A stretch of DNA of 64,000 bases from Mesostigma viride (GCA_009746045.1 RPFO01001891.1:1-64000), one strand, 5' to 3'; shown: positions 8,429 through 17,891, numbered from the stretch's first letter. Notes: a model not told the origin generated them from the sequence alone. Made by a program: numbers and translations.

Positions 8429-8950
8429 ATGCGCGCGTATCTGATCGCGACCCTGATACTGGTACTCACCCTCACCCTGTGGCTGGGCCTGCGCGATGCC
8501 TCCAAGCCCGACCCGCTGCTGACCGCGCGGCTGCCCGAGTACGAGTCCGTGCCGCTCTACCGGTCGGAGGCGATCGAGGCGCTTCTGGAGACGGGCCTGA
8601 GCGCGCCCCCTCCCGCGCTGCCGGTGGCGGCGGCGGCGGGCGGCGAGGACAAGGGCCGCAGGCGGCGGAGGGCCAAGGCGGTGCTGAGGACGGCGCTGGT
8701 GGAGGGGCAGAAGGCGGCGTACATCGCGTCCTCCTACCCTCTGCTGTCGATAGCCGACGGCGTGTCTAGCGTGCTGGGGCTGATGGGGCCGGGGGGCAAG
8801 AAGCTGGCCAAGGTGGTGGGCAAACCGGTGAACTTCGCGCTGAAACACAATCCTATCGGCGCGTTCTTCGGCGCGATATTCAACAAGAAACTGAGCGCGC
8901 GGTGCAAGGCCAAGAAGATATTCTCGATTGGTTTCGCCAAGTGCAAGTAG
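8429..8950 (+). CDS. Membrane-anchored protein with Cys/Lys tail
   Basis: 173 residues. N-terminus MRAYLIATLILVLTLTLWLG is a clear signal-anchor or signal peptide. A basic middle (DKGRRRRRAKAVLRTALVEG) is followed by a Gly/Ala-rich amphipathic segment (SSVLGLMGPGGKKLAKVVGK) and the tail CKAKKIFSIGFAKCK, which duplicates the upstream micro-ORF. Probably a virion membrane or entry-related protein; the function is inferred only from topology. Confidence 0.7.
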   Translation: MRAYLIATLILVLTLTLWLGLRDASKPDPLLTARLPEYESVPLYRSEAIEALLETGLSAPPPALPVAAAAGGEDKGRRRRRAKAVLRTALVEGQKAAYIASSYPLLSIADGVSSVLGLMGPGGKKLAKVVGKPVNFALKHNPIGAFFGAIFNKKLSARCKAKKIFSIGFAKCK

Positions 8951-9038
8951 TCATAGGCACCTAACCAGAATAACGTCCTTATGAGGTGCGCTTATACTAC
9001 GCCAACAATTTTGTGTTGCAATACCAATACCAGCGCCG

Positions 9039-9982
9039 ATGGCCTGCGCCGTGTACTTGGAAGCTAAGGAGGGGACGCCTCCATCTGAAGATATCTTTTG
9101 TGGACAGATTCGCAGGACACCTGATGGGCGCGTGGCAGCCGCCGACATCGTGAAGTGTATCATTTATTTGAGAGAGGACGGGACTTATGCCAGGGAGGCG
9201 CTGGGTAACGCCAACCTCACCCTGAAGAGGCTCAGTGACAAACAATGTCTTGCAGCCAGCAATACAAATAACATGTACACTTTCCCGGGGCGCAATCAAC
9301 GGCCTACGAGGGTCATGACAGAGGAGGAAGTATACGAGTTGATCATGCTCCTGCCCGGGGCTCGGGCTACGGCCTTTCGAAGGAACACCTCGAAGTTACT
9401 GAAGCACTATTTTCACGCGACGGAAGAGCTGATATCGGAGCTGTTAGGCCGCTACGAAGCACTCCATGGGCGTGCGTACCAGCCCCCCCTTGCGCGGTCG
9501 CAGAGGAGCCTAGAATCAAACAGTGCGAGTCCGTCAAGGCAGCGGCCGCGGAGATATCCAACACACCCCGCGCTCAAGTTGATGGCAAGGTATATGCCAA
9601 GGTGTTCGGCATCCAGAACAAGTCCATTATGAATATGACCGCGGACGAGTTCAGGCATGTCCAGAACATGAAGAAAGGGGACCTAGTTAGAGACATGTGG
9701 ACGGAGGAGATGAACAGTGGGGCCTTCTTCATGAACTGCGTATTCCGGGCGGCAGTGGCAGGCGGTGAGGACCCCGTGGCCGCCATGGAGAGAATTTCTC
9801 GGACAATGACCCCCACATTTAGGGGAGTGGGGCTGCACGACCAGGCAAGCACAAAACGCCCAAGAGAATTCCTGGTCCATAACAAGGAAATGAGGGAGAG
9901 CCGTCACGCCTCTCATTCCACCCTGGAGGTGCCCGGTCAGCACAGCTTGAAGCGTGTGTTGACGACTAATGGCGATCCCTGA
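9039..9982 (+). pseudogene. Bro-like DNA-binding family member A (broken)
   Basis: Begins MACAVYLEAKEGTPPSE and carries the family's N-terminal module (RRTPDGRVAAADIVKCIIYL, then FPGRNQRPTRV and ELIMLLPGARATAFRR). The C-terminal module continues to 9982 in another frame with the family signature (VRDMWTEEMNSGAFF, EDPVAAMERI, HNKEMRESR). It is broken, about one break, and is the most diverged member here. See the intact relatives at 17892, 22084, 28702 and 48152. Confidence 0.7.
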
Positions 9983-10109
9983 CGCTGATGGCAAAAAAAA
10001 TCATATTTGCGCGCGAATAAACGATTACATTCATTATACGAGGCTTTATTTATTTCCAGTTTGATTAATCAGATTGCCCTGAGAACAACAATAGACAAAA
10101 CAGAGGATC

Positions 10110-11327
10110 TCAGCACAGAACGTCGGAGGCCAGCACGATCGGCCAGCGCTCCTTCCACTCGGCCAGGTCCGCGTCCCGGACGTCGAGACCGCGGCCGTGC
10201 ACGCTCAACACCGCGTCCCCCGCCTGGCCCTCCCTCGGCGTGCGCCCGACCACGCGCACCGTCGCCTGGGGGCGCCCATCGGTGACGCGGACGCGGACGT
10301 CCTGCTGGGCGGGGACGGTGGGGGAGTCGTCCACCAGCAGGTCCACCGCCCCCCTCACGGCCGTCACGTCCCCTTCGCCGACCAGGAGGGGCCGGGTGTC
10401 CTCCGTGAAGCAGGTGCAGGGGGCCATGCCGCGGCCGTTGTCCCGGCAGTGCGCGTTGTACCGTTCGTGCACCACCGGGTTGATGAGGTCGACGCCCCCC
10501 ACGTCCTGGTTGAAGTAGAAGGTCGACACGCTGTCGTGCGCCCCCATGACGACGGTGCCTCTCGCCGTCGCCATGAAAACGGCCGTGCCGCCTGCGCCGG
10601 CTCGCACCTGCGACAGGGCATAGCGAAAGGTGCCCCCCAGCGCGATGGTCTGGGCCCCGAGGAAGTCTATGCTGCCCCCGCACCTGGCCAGCGCCTGGGT
10701 CAGCGGTTGGCGGATCGCGGCGGGGGCCACCGCGTAGGCGAAGCTCGAGTTGGAGCGCGACACGAGGAGGAGTCGGCACGAGGGGAGCGAGACGCCCTCC
10801 GCCGCGCAGACCACCAGGCCGGCCAGGACGGCGTAGTCGAAGGAGAGCTCCCACCCATCCCTGCGCTTGGCCGCGTCGAGGAGGAAGATGACGACCCCCG
10901 GCACCTTCCGCACGAAGGCGGCGAGCCTCCTCCACTCGACCAGGTGGGGCATCAGGCCGCAGTCCTCCTCCCGCACAAAGTCGCTGGGGGGCTCCAGCCG
11001 CGAGTCGGCATCGTACACTGTCACCCTGAGGACGGGCACGCCGGCGAAGGAGAGGTCCCCAGGGGTCAGCACCCGGTCCCTCCACACGCGGTGGACAAAC
11101 CGCCGGTCGGCCTCGTCGGTGGCCCGCGCGTGGTGCTCCCTGTATGTGGGCCACAGGGCCTCCCAGGCCGCCTTGGAGGTGAGCATCATCAACATGCAGG
11201 CCTTCCGGTCCAGCCTGCACATGTGCTTGACGAATACCTCGAGCAGGTCATCGTCCAGGTCGTCCACCCACGGGATGAACGGGTCGACGGTCCTGCGTCC
11301 GGTGCTGGTGCGCAGGAATGCGGGCAT
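10110..11327 (-). CDS. Large unknown protein with F-box-like N-terminus
   Basis: 405 residues starting MPAFLRTSTGRRTVDPFIPW. Residues ~22-66 (DDLDDDLLEVFVKHMCRLDR, then LMMLTSKAAWEALWPTYREH) resemble an F-box: acidic LxxLP-like start, two helices and a Trp. The remainder mixes beta-rich segments (VPVLRVTVYDADSR, GGTAVFMATARGTVVMGAHD) with a Cys pair (MAPCTCF). F-box adaptors recruit substrates to SCF ubiquitin ligases, and other F-box-like proteins here (39997, 49188) make that role plausible. An internal promoter is not evident. Confidence 0.6.
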   Translation of the reverse strand: MPAFLRTSTGRRTVDPFIPWVDDLDDDLLEVFVKHMCRLDRKACMLMMLTSKAAWEALWPTYREHHARATDEADRRFVHRVWRDRVLTPGDLSFAGVPVLRVTVYDADSRLEPPSDFVREEDCGLMPHLVEWRRLAAFVRKVPGVVIFLLDAAKRRDGWELSFDYAVLAGLVVCAAEGVSLPSCRLLLVSRSNSSFAYAVAPAAIRQPLTQALARCGGSIDFLGAQTIALGGTFRYALSQVRAGAGGTAVFMATARGTVVMGAHDSVSTFYFNQDVGGVDLINPVVHERYNAHCRDNGRGMAPCTCFTEDTRPLLVGEGDVTAVRGAVDLLVDDSPTVPAQQDVRVRVTDGRPQATVRVVGRTPREGQAGDAVLSVHGRGLDVRDADLAEWKERWPIVLASDVLC

Positions 11328-11330
11328 GGC

Positions 11331-11550
11331 GTGATAAAACGGCCTCTAGGTCGCGCGCCCTGGTGAAAGGAGAATGGCGTCGTACGCCCCGGTAAAACGA
11401 GACCCGAAGCCGCGCGCCCCGGTAAAACAATCAAGGCCGACGCCCCGCGCGCTGACAAAACAAAGGCCGGCGTCCCACGCCCTGATAAAACAAAGGATCG
11501 ACGCCCCACGCCTCGGGAGTAAGGCCCTGAACGTCGCACGCCTCGAGGAG
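11331..11550 (+). repeat. Degenerate 30-bp tandem repeat
   Basis: About seven units with an exact 30-bp period, each containing a GCGCGCCCCGGTAAAACAA-like core (GGTAAAAC at 11391 and 11421; GCTGACAAAA at 11451; CCTGATAAAA at 11481). The period is a multiple of three, so the frames on both strands stay open and show ten-residue repeats. Confidence 0.7.
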
Positions 11551-11625
11551 ACGCAGCGACCCGAGAAGGCGACCAAGAACCGGTTGGGATCGCCTGCCAG
11601 GCCAGGTAACCAGGTTTTCAGGTAG
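11374..11625 (+). CDS. Possible small basic repeat protein
   Basis: An 83-codon frame from an ATG at 11374 across the 30-bp repeat, giving decapeptide repeats of the type PRALTKQRPAS, then a non-repetitive tail. It is very basic (pI clearly high). No promoter is obvious and the reverse frame is equally open, so it may be only a by-product of the repeat. Confidence 0.25.
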   Translation: MASYAPVKRDPKPRAPVKQSRPTPRALTKQRPASHALIKQRIDAPRLGSKALNVARLEETQRPEKATKNRLGSPARPGNQVFR

Positions 11626-11865
11626 GTAACGTCGCCGCTAACCGCGAGAGAGCGAGCGAATCGAGTGCGACCCACGTTAAAAAATCTGTCAGCGCGCTCA
11701 ACCACGGGCCACTTTTCCTTTGCCGAATGCTGGAGTGCCTATTTTACCGCTTTACTTTTCCTCTCAGCAATGCACAAGGGACAGATAATGGGCGACAGTT
11801 CATTTATTCACGGTGCATCGTAATTGCACGTGTCTATTAATGAATCGTAATTGCCCGTGGTGCCG

Positions 11866-11980
11866 GTGCCAGTGTACATTTAGTCAGTGGGGGCCGGTGC
11901 CAGTGTACATTTAGTCAGTGGGGGCCGGTGCCAGTGTACATTTAGTCAGTGGGGGCCGGTGCCAGTGTACATTTAGTCAG
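11866..11980 (+). repeat. 31-bp minisatellite, four units
   Basis: Units begin at 11866, 11897, 11928 and 11959 with GTGCCAGTGTACATTTAGTC; the last is shortened. They are almost identical to one another, so expansion is recent. It is directly followed by the related 28-bp array. Confidence 0.9.
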
Positions 11981-12236
11981 GTGCCAGTACCTTTTTGGGT
12001 CGGTGACGGTGCCAGTACCTTTTTGGGTCGGTGACGGTGCCAGTACCTTTTTGGGTCGGTGACGGTGCCAGTACCTTTTTGGGTCGGTGACGGTGCCAGT
12101 ACCTTTATTATTGGGGGCCGGTGCCAGTACCTTTCTTGGTCGGTGACGCTGCCATTACCTTTAGTCGGTGGGGACCGGCGCCAGTACCTCATAACTGGTG
12201 GGTGACGGTGACGGTGCCTCATAACCGGTGGGCGAC
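11981..12236 (+). repeat. 28-bp minisatellite with degenerate end
   Basis: Units begin at 11981, 12009, 12037, 12065, 12093 and 12121 with GTGCCAGTACCTTTTTGGGT. Decayed units follow to ~12236. The shared GTGCCAGT start links it to the preceding 31-bp array. The surrounding 11.63-12.43 kb holds no supported gene. Such arrays in viral genomes may be origins, recombination foci or transcription boundaries; nothing here decides which. Confidence 0.85.
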
Positions 12237-12433
12237 TTGTAAAGAAATAAGGAGTGGGCACGCTTGCAAAATGAATAAGTCGACTACGTCGGTGGATGCT
12301 TCTTGAAATCCCGATCGAGCCCGTGGCTGAGAGGCGATAGTCCTCGCTGGTAGACGATTCTCTGTGGCTGCGGAGGGACAGGAAAGGACTGTCGCGATTG
12401 CCCGCGGTCCCGCGTTGGTCGCGTCGTGCATAG

Positions 12434-13113
12434 AAAAGATCCGGGGCTGCCAGGTACCATGTTTCGAATGATGCCGCCCCCCGTGGCTGGGACACGTCCG
12501 AGCGACGACCCGAGAAAGTCCCGGGACTGTGGGGAAAGTACCCCCAGTGCCAGTATTGCGGCGACTGGAAGGACCCTTGCACCTTCTTTGGTGGGAAGGC
12601 GCTCTATTGCTCGGAATGCCGCGGATACGAGCTGGAATTTCGAGTGAACGCCCCCTCCCACGCCAAAAACGACGAGGCCTTCTGCAAGATTGCCGAGGAC
12701 CGTGCGGCCGCCCTCCATCTTTCGCTGCTCGGCGCAGCCCCGGGGGTCGTGACACGCGCGCGTGTGACCCCGGCGAACGCGGCAGGGGTGCGGCAGCTCG
12801 CGGAGGGGGTGCAGGCCGGCGGGCGCCCCTGTGTCCGGCCCGTGTACCGCGTGCCCGAGGGGGGGCTCGCGTGTCTTGCGGGGTTTGCATGGAAAAGCAG
12901 TCGCGGCGGGGGTTCCTCCCCGTCCACGCTCCCGTCGGCCAGGGGAAGCGCGCGCCCCCTCCCCACGACCTCCCCATCTGCCTCTGGTGCATGACCGTGT
13001 ACCTGCACGACGACGCCATCCCCTCCCGCGGCCAGTGCCCGCTGTGCCTGGCCGAGCGCAGGCCCGCGCCCGAGAGGCTCGCCTTCCCCTTCTTCGAGCA
13101 CGCGGCCGAGTGA
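12434..13113 (+). pseudogene. Zinc-finger/RING-like protein, relative of the gene at 52952 (broken)
   Basis: One frame shows CQYCGDWKDPCTFFGGKALY followed by CSECRG, the same N-terminal zinc pattern as CGRCQESKNPNHFLGG in the gene at 52952. The last part shows ICLWCMTVYLHDDA and CPLCLAERR, then a terminal FPFFEHAAE, again matching ICAMCMAVALDDA, CPICLAERR and FPFF in that gene. The two parts lie in different frames and no clear ATG opens the first, so the gene is broken (about one or two breaks). Confidence 0.65.
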
Positions 13114-13153
13114 GCCGCGTTTTTTCTCGCTGACGCTAGTGTGAACCGCCGCG

Positions 13154-13336
13154 ATGGCACGATGCGTCGAGATAACCCCCCAGGGGACCAAATGCAACAA
13201 GCCGCGCGCACCCAGGGGCAAGCGGTGCGCGGTCCATCTGGCCATCAGGGCCAGGGAGCGCGCGGGCAGGAAGCCAGCGTACAGCCCCCATGATATCCTG
13301 GACAAGATGATGCGGCTTAGGCTGTCTGTGTCGTGA
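13154..13336 (+). CDS. 60-residue Cys3His mini-domain protein
   Basis: Starts MARCVEITPQGTKCNKPRAP and consists almost entirely of the mini-domain C-x9-C-x10-C-x2-H (RCAVHLAIRAR) plus a 25-residue helical tail (YSPHDILDKMMRLRLSVS). The start follows a G/C-rich gap ending CCGCGATGG. As the smallest member it shows that the motif can stand alone. Function unknown; zinc binding is inferred. Confidence 0.7.
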   Translation: MARCVEITPQGTKCNKPRAPRGKRCAVHLAIRARERAGRKPAYSPHDILDKMMRLRLSVS

Positions 13337-13515
13337 TGAATCGTTGAATGAATATTATTCCATTTCTTTAATCCAATCTGTTTTCATTCGCGACCCCCCG
13401 TGTCTACTCATGCATGCATACATATCACATCCACGCTCGACAGGCGGCGAACCTGGACCGGCCATCGACCGAGTGGGGCGGTTCCTGTCCGGGTACAGCC
13501 ACGCCTCGAGTTTGG

Positions 13516-13664
13516 TTGGATTCTTTTGCGCGACTTCTTTTTTGCACGCCGGCCTGAATAGTTTTTCATATATATGTGCATGCACCTGTAGAATCATAGA
13601 GGGTCTATAGCCATAAATTTATTTTTAGATTCATCAGAAAAAGAAGTAGTGCAGGAGAATCCAA
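13516..13664. repeat. Inverted-repeat element with AT-rich core, copy 3
   Basis: TTGGATTCTTTTGCGCGACT... at 13516 pairs with ...GTAGTGCAGGAGAATCCAA ending at 13664, enclosing ~90 bp of AT-rich sequence (TTTTTCATATATATGTGCAT). The termini match those of the palindrome-arm copies (675-829), but the core differs. That conserved-ends, variable-core pattern fits a mobile or hairpin-forming element. The remaining intergenic sequence 13665-13911 holds a possible TATA element (GGCATAAATAGG near 13823) for the next gene. Confidence 0.65.
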
Positions 13665-13911
13665 GCCAGGGCCGAGCAGCGGGCGGGCGGGGGCGGGGCG
13701 CGAGTTGGATTGTCGACCCCTCTCTAGGCGCCGCCGCAGGCCGACTGCGGATGTGCTTCTCCCATCCAACGGCAGCCGTTACGAGGTGGCGCTGGGTCGT
13801 CAGCACCTGACAGGGCGGGATTTGGCATAAATAGGGGTCGCGACGGCACAGGCGCCATCGTTGGGTGCCGCGCACCGGGCAGGCGTCCGCCAGGAGACAA
13901 GGGATCCAGTC

Positions 13912-14653
13912 ATGGACACTGCGGACGGGACACGGGGAAATTCGCTAGGGGGGGCGGACGCGGTGGACAGGGCGTGGGCGGAGAGGACCTACGCGGACTA
14001 CCTGTCCTTCAGACGCGAGGAGGACGAGTTCTGGGTGTTCTCTGTCAAGCCCCGGGACGACATGGAGGTGGACGCGTCCAAGGACGTCCGCGTGCGGAAG
14101 AGCGACGGACGGGTGCAGCTCAAGGAGTTCTGCACTGCTGCATCAAATGGGAAAAACCGATCAAGGGCTGGACACGCTCGTTCCTGGCCGATGAGTGGCG
14201 CTGTCACCTTGAGTTTGTGACAACTTCAGATAATGACAAGAGAGGCACGTGGAGTGATCTTACCCCTTGCCTGAACTTATAAGGTGGATAAAGAAATCTC
14301 CCAACAACCGGGTCGAGCTCGAGATCCAACACCGGCTGTCCAGCTGTGTCAATGGGGAGTGCGAGGTTCAGTGCCGTTACGGGTACATCGACATCGTCAC
14401 GTACGACCCAAAGTCCATCATCGAGGTCAAGGACATGCGCAGTTGGATGACTGGTGTTGGTCAACTCCTGGCGTACGGGATGGACTTCCCAGAGCATGCC
14501 AAGAGGCTGCATCTGTTCAGCTCTAAGAAGAGCGATTGGTTCACTACTCATCAGCACGCTCTCATCAAGGAAGCGTGCGAATCTCAAGGCATCCAGCTGA
14601 CGTTGGATGCTAGCGTGTTCAATAAGAGACCCTACATGGATGGACCTCATTGA
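13912..14653 (+). pseudogene. KilA-N plus PD-(D/E)XK nuclease-like gene (broken)
   Basis: The N-terminal frame (MDTADGTRGNSLGG...) contains a KilA-N start: DVRVRKSDGRVQLKEFCTAA then SNGKN. A later frame contains the nuclease-like module: EVQCRYGYIDIVTYDPKSII then EVKDMRSWMTGVGQLLAYG. The layout is the same as the intact gene at 54591. It is broken, about two breaks. A TATA-like AAATAGG lies ~80 bp upstream. Confidence 0.75.
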
Positions 14654-14811
14654 AATGGACATGCAAGGATGCGTTTAAAACATTGAAATTATTATGGTTT
14701 CATATATGAATAAAGAATGGCTCTCGTGACATCCACCCCCTTTACTCATGCCGCTCTTTGTGCTAGTCAACGAGAGTGACAAGCATTGGATATTTACACT
14801 GAGCCTGCCCG

Positions 14812-15729
14812 GTTTTCGTTGTTGATGAGACAAAGCAGATCAAGGTTCGCAAAAGCGACAAAGATCCTGGGAAAGGACCTCTGCCATGCAGCCTCGACGG
14901 GCAGCAAGCTGTTTAAGGACTGGTGGAGCTCGGGGGTGTACAGGCGTTTGCCAGGGAGCTAGAAGCCGATTTCAGGGGTGGGAGGGATTCAGCCGACCCC
15001 CACAACCGTTTTTGAGGAGGTCACAACTGGGTTGAACGACGAGCGCGGGTCTGGATCCACCCCAAGCTGGTGAACCAGTTGGCCATGTGGATAAGCCCCA
15101 AGTTTGCTGTGAAGGCCATGTTCTGGGTGGACCGCATCATGGCGGGGGACATCTCGATGATGGCTGTGGTGCGCGACGCCCACGACGCGGTCCACGGCAC
15201 GAGCACCACGGTGGCGGTGCTGACCCGACCGGGCAACGGTCGCACGAGGCCGGACTACGTGGCGCCTGTGCGCGAGTGCGACCCGACCCTGCGCCTGCGC
15301 GCGAAGGACACGCAGCACAGGCTGGCGGACCTGGTGAGCTCGGTCGTCCCCAAGGAGCGCGTGGGGAGCGTGATGGCGTTCCTGGGCGACAAGACCTGCG
15401 AGGCGGCCACGGGGATGAGCGCGTCGGCCTTCAAGGAGCTGAACGGCGTGAGGGCCGGTAGCGCCAGGGACGCGATGGACGACGGTCAGCTGGCGAACGC
15501 CTGGTTCTTCATGTACAAGGTCATGGACCGGGCGCCGGACAAGGACCTGCACGAGGCGGCGGTCGAGGTGAAGCGGGCGATGGCCGCGTTCGTGAAGCCG
15601 CCGGAGGGGCCCACCCCGGCGGGCATCGTGGACAGGAACAGACGGGAGATGAGGGATGACTTGCTCTTGACCCGGCCCCTGAACCGCGACCGGTTCTCGA
15701 GGGTGGGGCCCAAGAGGGTCAAGATCTAG
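14812..15729 (+). pseudogene. KilA-N domain gene with unrelated C-terminal domain (broken in N-terminal half)
   Basis: Separate frames near 14812-15000 show KilA-N traces (KQIKVRKSDK and GSKLFKDWW). From ~15050 a long open frame shows VWIHPKLVNQLAMWISPKFA, the conserved WIHP...LA.W.SP.FA end of KilA-N. After it come ~170 residues of helical, unrecognised sequence ending RFSRVGPKRVKI. About two or three breaks in the first third. The C-terminal domain differs from both the nuclease-like and the Bro-type tails. Confidence 0.7.
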
Positions 15730-15898
15730 CTGTCGGTGGGGAGTTCGTTGGCGCGACCCCGCCCCTCTCGACAGCGCGGACCTTGACACAGTGCGCTTAG
15801 ATATTCGTGCGCGCTTGAACGCGCCCCGTGTCATGCTGATTGCTCCGTTTAATCGGAATCGAGTTTCATTTTTATCCCATCCCGGTGTATCATCGATC

Positions 15899-16673
15899 AT
15901 GGTAGTCGGTAGGACCGGAGCGTGCGGAGGGAAGACGCGATCGGGTGGCGCCTGTCGTCGCGCGCGGTCCGGTGGTTCTAAGAGGTGCGCGCTCCATAGC
16001 GGGCGCCAGGCGAGGGCGCACCGCGTGCGGGGTTACGGCGCCCGAGGCGCGCTGGAGAGCATGGCGGAAACCCTGGCACGGTTCATCGCGGACCCGTCCG
16101 TCCACCCGGACTCCAAGGCGGGCCTTCAGGAACAGCTGAACGACGTGCTGTTACAGATGGAGGGGATGCCGGCGGAGGAGGAGGAGCTGTTTTTCCCGGA
16201 GCACGCGGACGAGGTGGTCGAGCGGCTGACCAGGGAGGGTGAGGGAGTTCGGCCGCTCCCCTCGCTGACGCCCCCGAGCCGGAGGAGGAGGAGGTGGAGG
16301 AGGAGGAGCCGGAGCTGCAGCAGGTGTTCGACCTGCTCGAGTACGGGGATCTGTCGGACGCGGATCGCGAGAGGCTGGAGTCCCGCAAGCAGCAGCTGCT
16401 GGGGGTCTCGCCCCCGTGGATGCGGGTTGGGGTGCACCGCCGCGCGCGGGCGACAAACGACGCCAGAGGAGCCTGCCTGACCCGCGCGGGGGTCCGAGCA
16501 CGCGCAGGTCCGCTAGCGAGGTGTTCGATCCGCGCACGGGTAGGCTGTTCCGCCGCAACAGCGCCGCCCCTCCTGCCGGATACCGCGACCGGCGGCTTTA
16601 CAGGACGGCGCCCCGTAGGCGTTCCGGCCACACCGAGGAGGAGGAGGAGGCGCTGGAGGAGCTGCTTCGGTAG
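15899..16673 (+). pseudogene. Cys3His mini-domain gene with acidic helical region (broken)
   Basis: ATG at 15899 opens MVVGRTGACGGKTRSGGACR with the mini-domain C-x9-C-x10-C-x2-H, then a helical segment (LARFIADPSVHPDSKAGLQE) and a Glu-rich stretch. Downstream coding-like sequence (ELQQVFDLLEYGDLSDADRE; SEVFDPRTGRLFRRNS) lies in other frames, so it is broken, about two breaks. It converges on the PD-(D/E)XK pair that starts at 16691. Confidence 0.55.
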
Positions 16674-16690
16674 GCGGGTTAGTAAAGGGG

Positions 16691-17092
16691 TCAGGCGGCG
16701 GCGACCCGCGGGCCTCGACAGGCGAGGCACAGGAGGCGTTTCCATGCGGGCGGCGGCTTCCGAGTCAGCTCCAGGCCCACGCTTTCGTCTAGGGTCACGT
16801 CGACGTCGCTGACCCCGCAGACGGAGAGGATGTGCTCGAGCTTCTCGGGCGTGACGTTGGTGGACCACTCGGCGCGGAATAGGTGCAGTTCCTTCTTGAA
16901 GCCGGGGTAGTCCTTGCCGTACGACATGAGCTGCCCGAGCCCGGACATCCATGCGGTCCACTCCTTCACCTCGATGATCCTCCTGCGCCTGTCGTCCAGT
17001 ATGTCTATCTTGCCCCCTCGGCAGATCACCTCCCTCCTCCCGCCCAGGCGCTGGTTGTACTCGGCCTGTACGTCCTCTCCCTCCTGTGCATG
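16691..17092 (-). CDS. Stand-alone PD-(D/E)XK nuclease-like protein, copy 1
   Basis: The open frame shows QAEYNQRLGGRREVICRGGK then IDILDDRRRRIIEVKEW, followed by GLGQLMSYGKDYPGFKKELH. The D (IDIL) and E-x-K (IEVKEW) are spaced as in PD-(D/E)XK nucleases, and the GxGQLxSYG helix plus L-H-L-F-R strand recur in all nuclease modules here. No DNA-binding module precedes it. The start codon is not clear; the frame is open from about 17092. The C-terminus is WKRLLCLACRGPRVAAA. It lies in tandem, same strand, with the next gene. Confidence 0.6.
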   Translation of the reverse strand, partial: HAQEGEDVQAEYNQRLGGRREVICRGGKIDILDDRRRRIIEVKEWTAWMSGLGQLMSYGKDYPGFKKELHLFRAEWSTNVTPEKLEHILSVCGVSDVDVTLDESVGLELTRKPPPAWKRLLCLACRGPRVAAA

Positions 17093-17116
17093 TCACACTA
17101 CAGGTACGCGCACAGA

Positions 17117-17515
17117 TTAGTCGGCGTCCGGGGAACGCACGCAGCAGGCCAGACGCCTCCACCAGGTCTCGCGTCTGGCGGGCAGCACGTCCTTGTCCAG
17201 CGTGACGGCTATGTTCTGGGACTTGCACACGTACTTGATGAACCGCAGGAAGAAGGGGGTGACGTTGGTGGACGTGTCGGCCTTGAACAGGTGCAGCTCC
17301 AGGAGGTACTTGGGGTATCCCCTCCCGTACGCGACCAGTTCTCTCACCCCGCGCTCCCAGTCGTCCCACTCCTTCACCTCTATGACCCTTCTGCGCTTGT
17401 CGTCGAGCAGGAAGGTGCCTTCTATCTCCCCTTCTCGGCACACGACCTCGCTCCTGCCGTGCACCTGCGCGTTGTACGCGGCCTGCGCGCATCGCTCGTC
17501 GTCCCGGAATGCCAT
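17117..17515 (-). CDS. Stand-alone PD-(D/E)XK nuclease-like protein, copy 2
   Basis: 132 residues, starting MAFRDDERCAQAAYNAQVHG. RRRVIEVKEWDDW gives E46 and K48 of the E-x-K pair; then GVRELVAYGRGYPKYLLELH and LFKADTSTNVTP align with the other nuclease modules. The start is supported by a TATATATA 20 bp upstream (near 17528-17538). It is a tandem paralogue of 16691-17092. As a short nuclease without its own DNA-binding module it could act with the Bro-like or KilA-N proteins in trans; that is inference. Confidence 0.65.
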   Translation of the reverse strand: MAFRDDERCAQAAYNAQVHGRSEVVCREGEIEGTFLLDDKRRRVIEVKEWDDWERGVRELVAYGRGYPKYLLELHLFKADTSTNVTPFFLRFIKYVCKSQNIAVTLDKDVLPARRETWWRRLACCVRSPDAD

Positions 17516-17536
17516 GATGGTGGCGGCGTATATATA

Positions 17537-17749
17537 TCAAATGGACGAGAATCGCAGAGGGTTCTTGAATGTCAGGCGTATGGCGAGGCCGGTCACTAGC
17601 ATGAATAGGGCGGGGAGCAGCGCCTCGGCGGCGGTGAGTACGGGCAGACGGCGCGGGGGCGGGGGGCGAGGGTCCAGGGGCTCGGGGGGCTTGAGGTCTC
17701 CCAGCCCCTCTAACACGGGGGCGGTGTTCTCTGCGCAGGAGGTGTTCAT
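17537..17749 (-). CDS. Small tail-anchored membrane protein
   Basis: About 70 residues: MNTSCAENTAPVLEGLGDLK, then a Pro-rich linker (PPEPLDPRPPPPRRLP), then a hydrophobic segment (LLPALFMLVTGLAIRLTF) near the C-terminus. This is the layout of a tail-anchored protein with a cytosolic Pro-rich part. It is the first gene of a same-strand trio with the two nuclease-like genes. Confidence 0.5.
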   Translation of the reverse strand: MNTSCAENTAPVLEGLGDLKPPEPLDPRPPPPRRLPVLTAAEALLPALFMLVTGLAIRLTFKNPLRFSSI

Positions 17750-17830
17750 GCCGGTCGCTCGATATTGCGTGGGATTATTAATTGGGCGACGAAGGCTGCA
17801 ACACACACACATATTACCGCACACCAGCCG

Positions 17831-17860
17831 GCGCGCTTATCTCGGGCCTTAATATTTCTC
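17831..17860 (+). promoter_or_regulatory. Shared Bro-type promoter motif (gene 17892)
   Basis: GCGCGCTTATCTCGGGCCTT followed by AATATTTCTC, ending 31 bp before the ATG at 17892. The same ~30-bp arrangement precedes genes at 28702, 48152 and the minus-strand gene starting near 58238. Confidence 0.7.
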
Positions 17861-17891
17861 ATCATACGTTATCCCCCATGACCATCGAAGC

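Noticed and set aside
11977-12582. 201-codon minus-strand frame over the 28-bp repeat
   Set aside because: Its C-terminal third is repeat translation and the rest has no recognisable fold.
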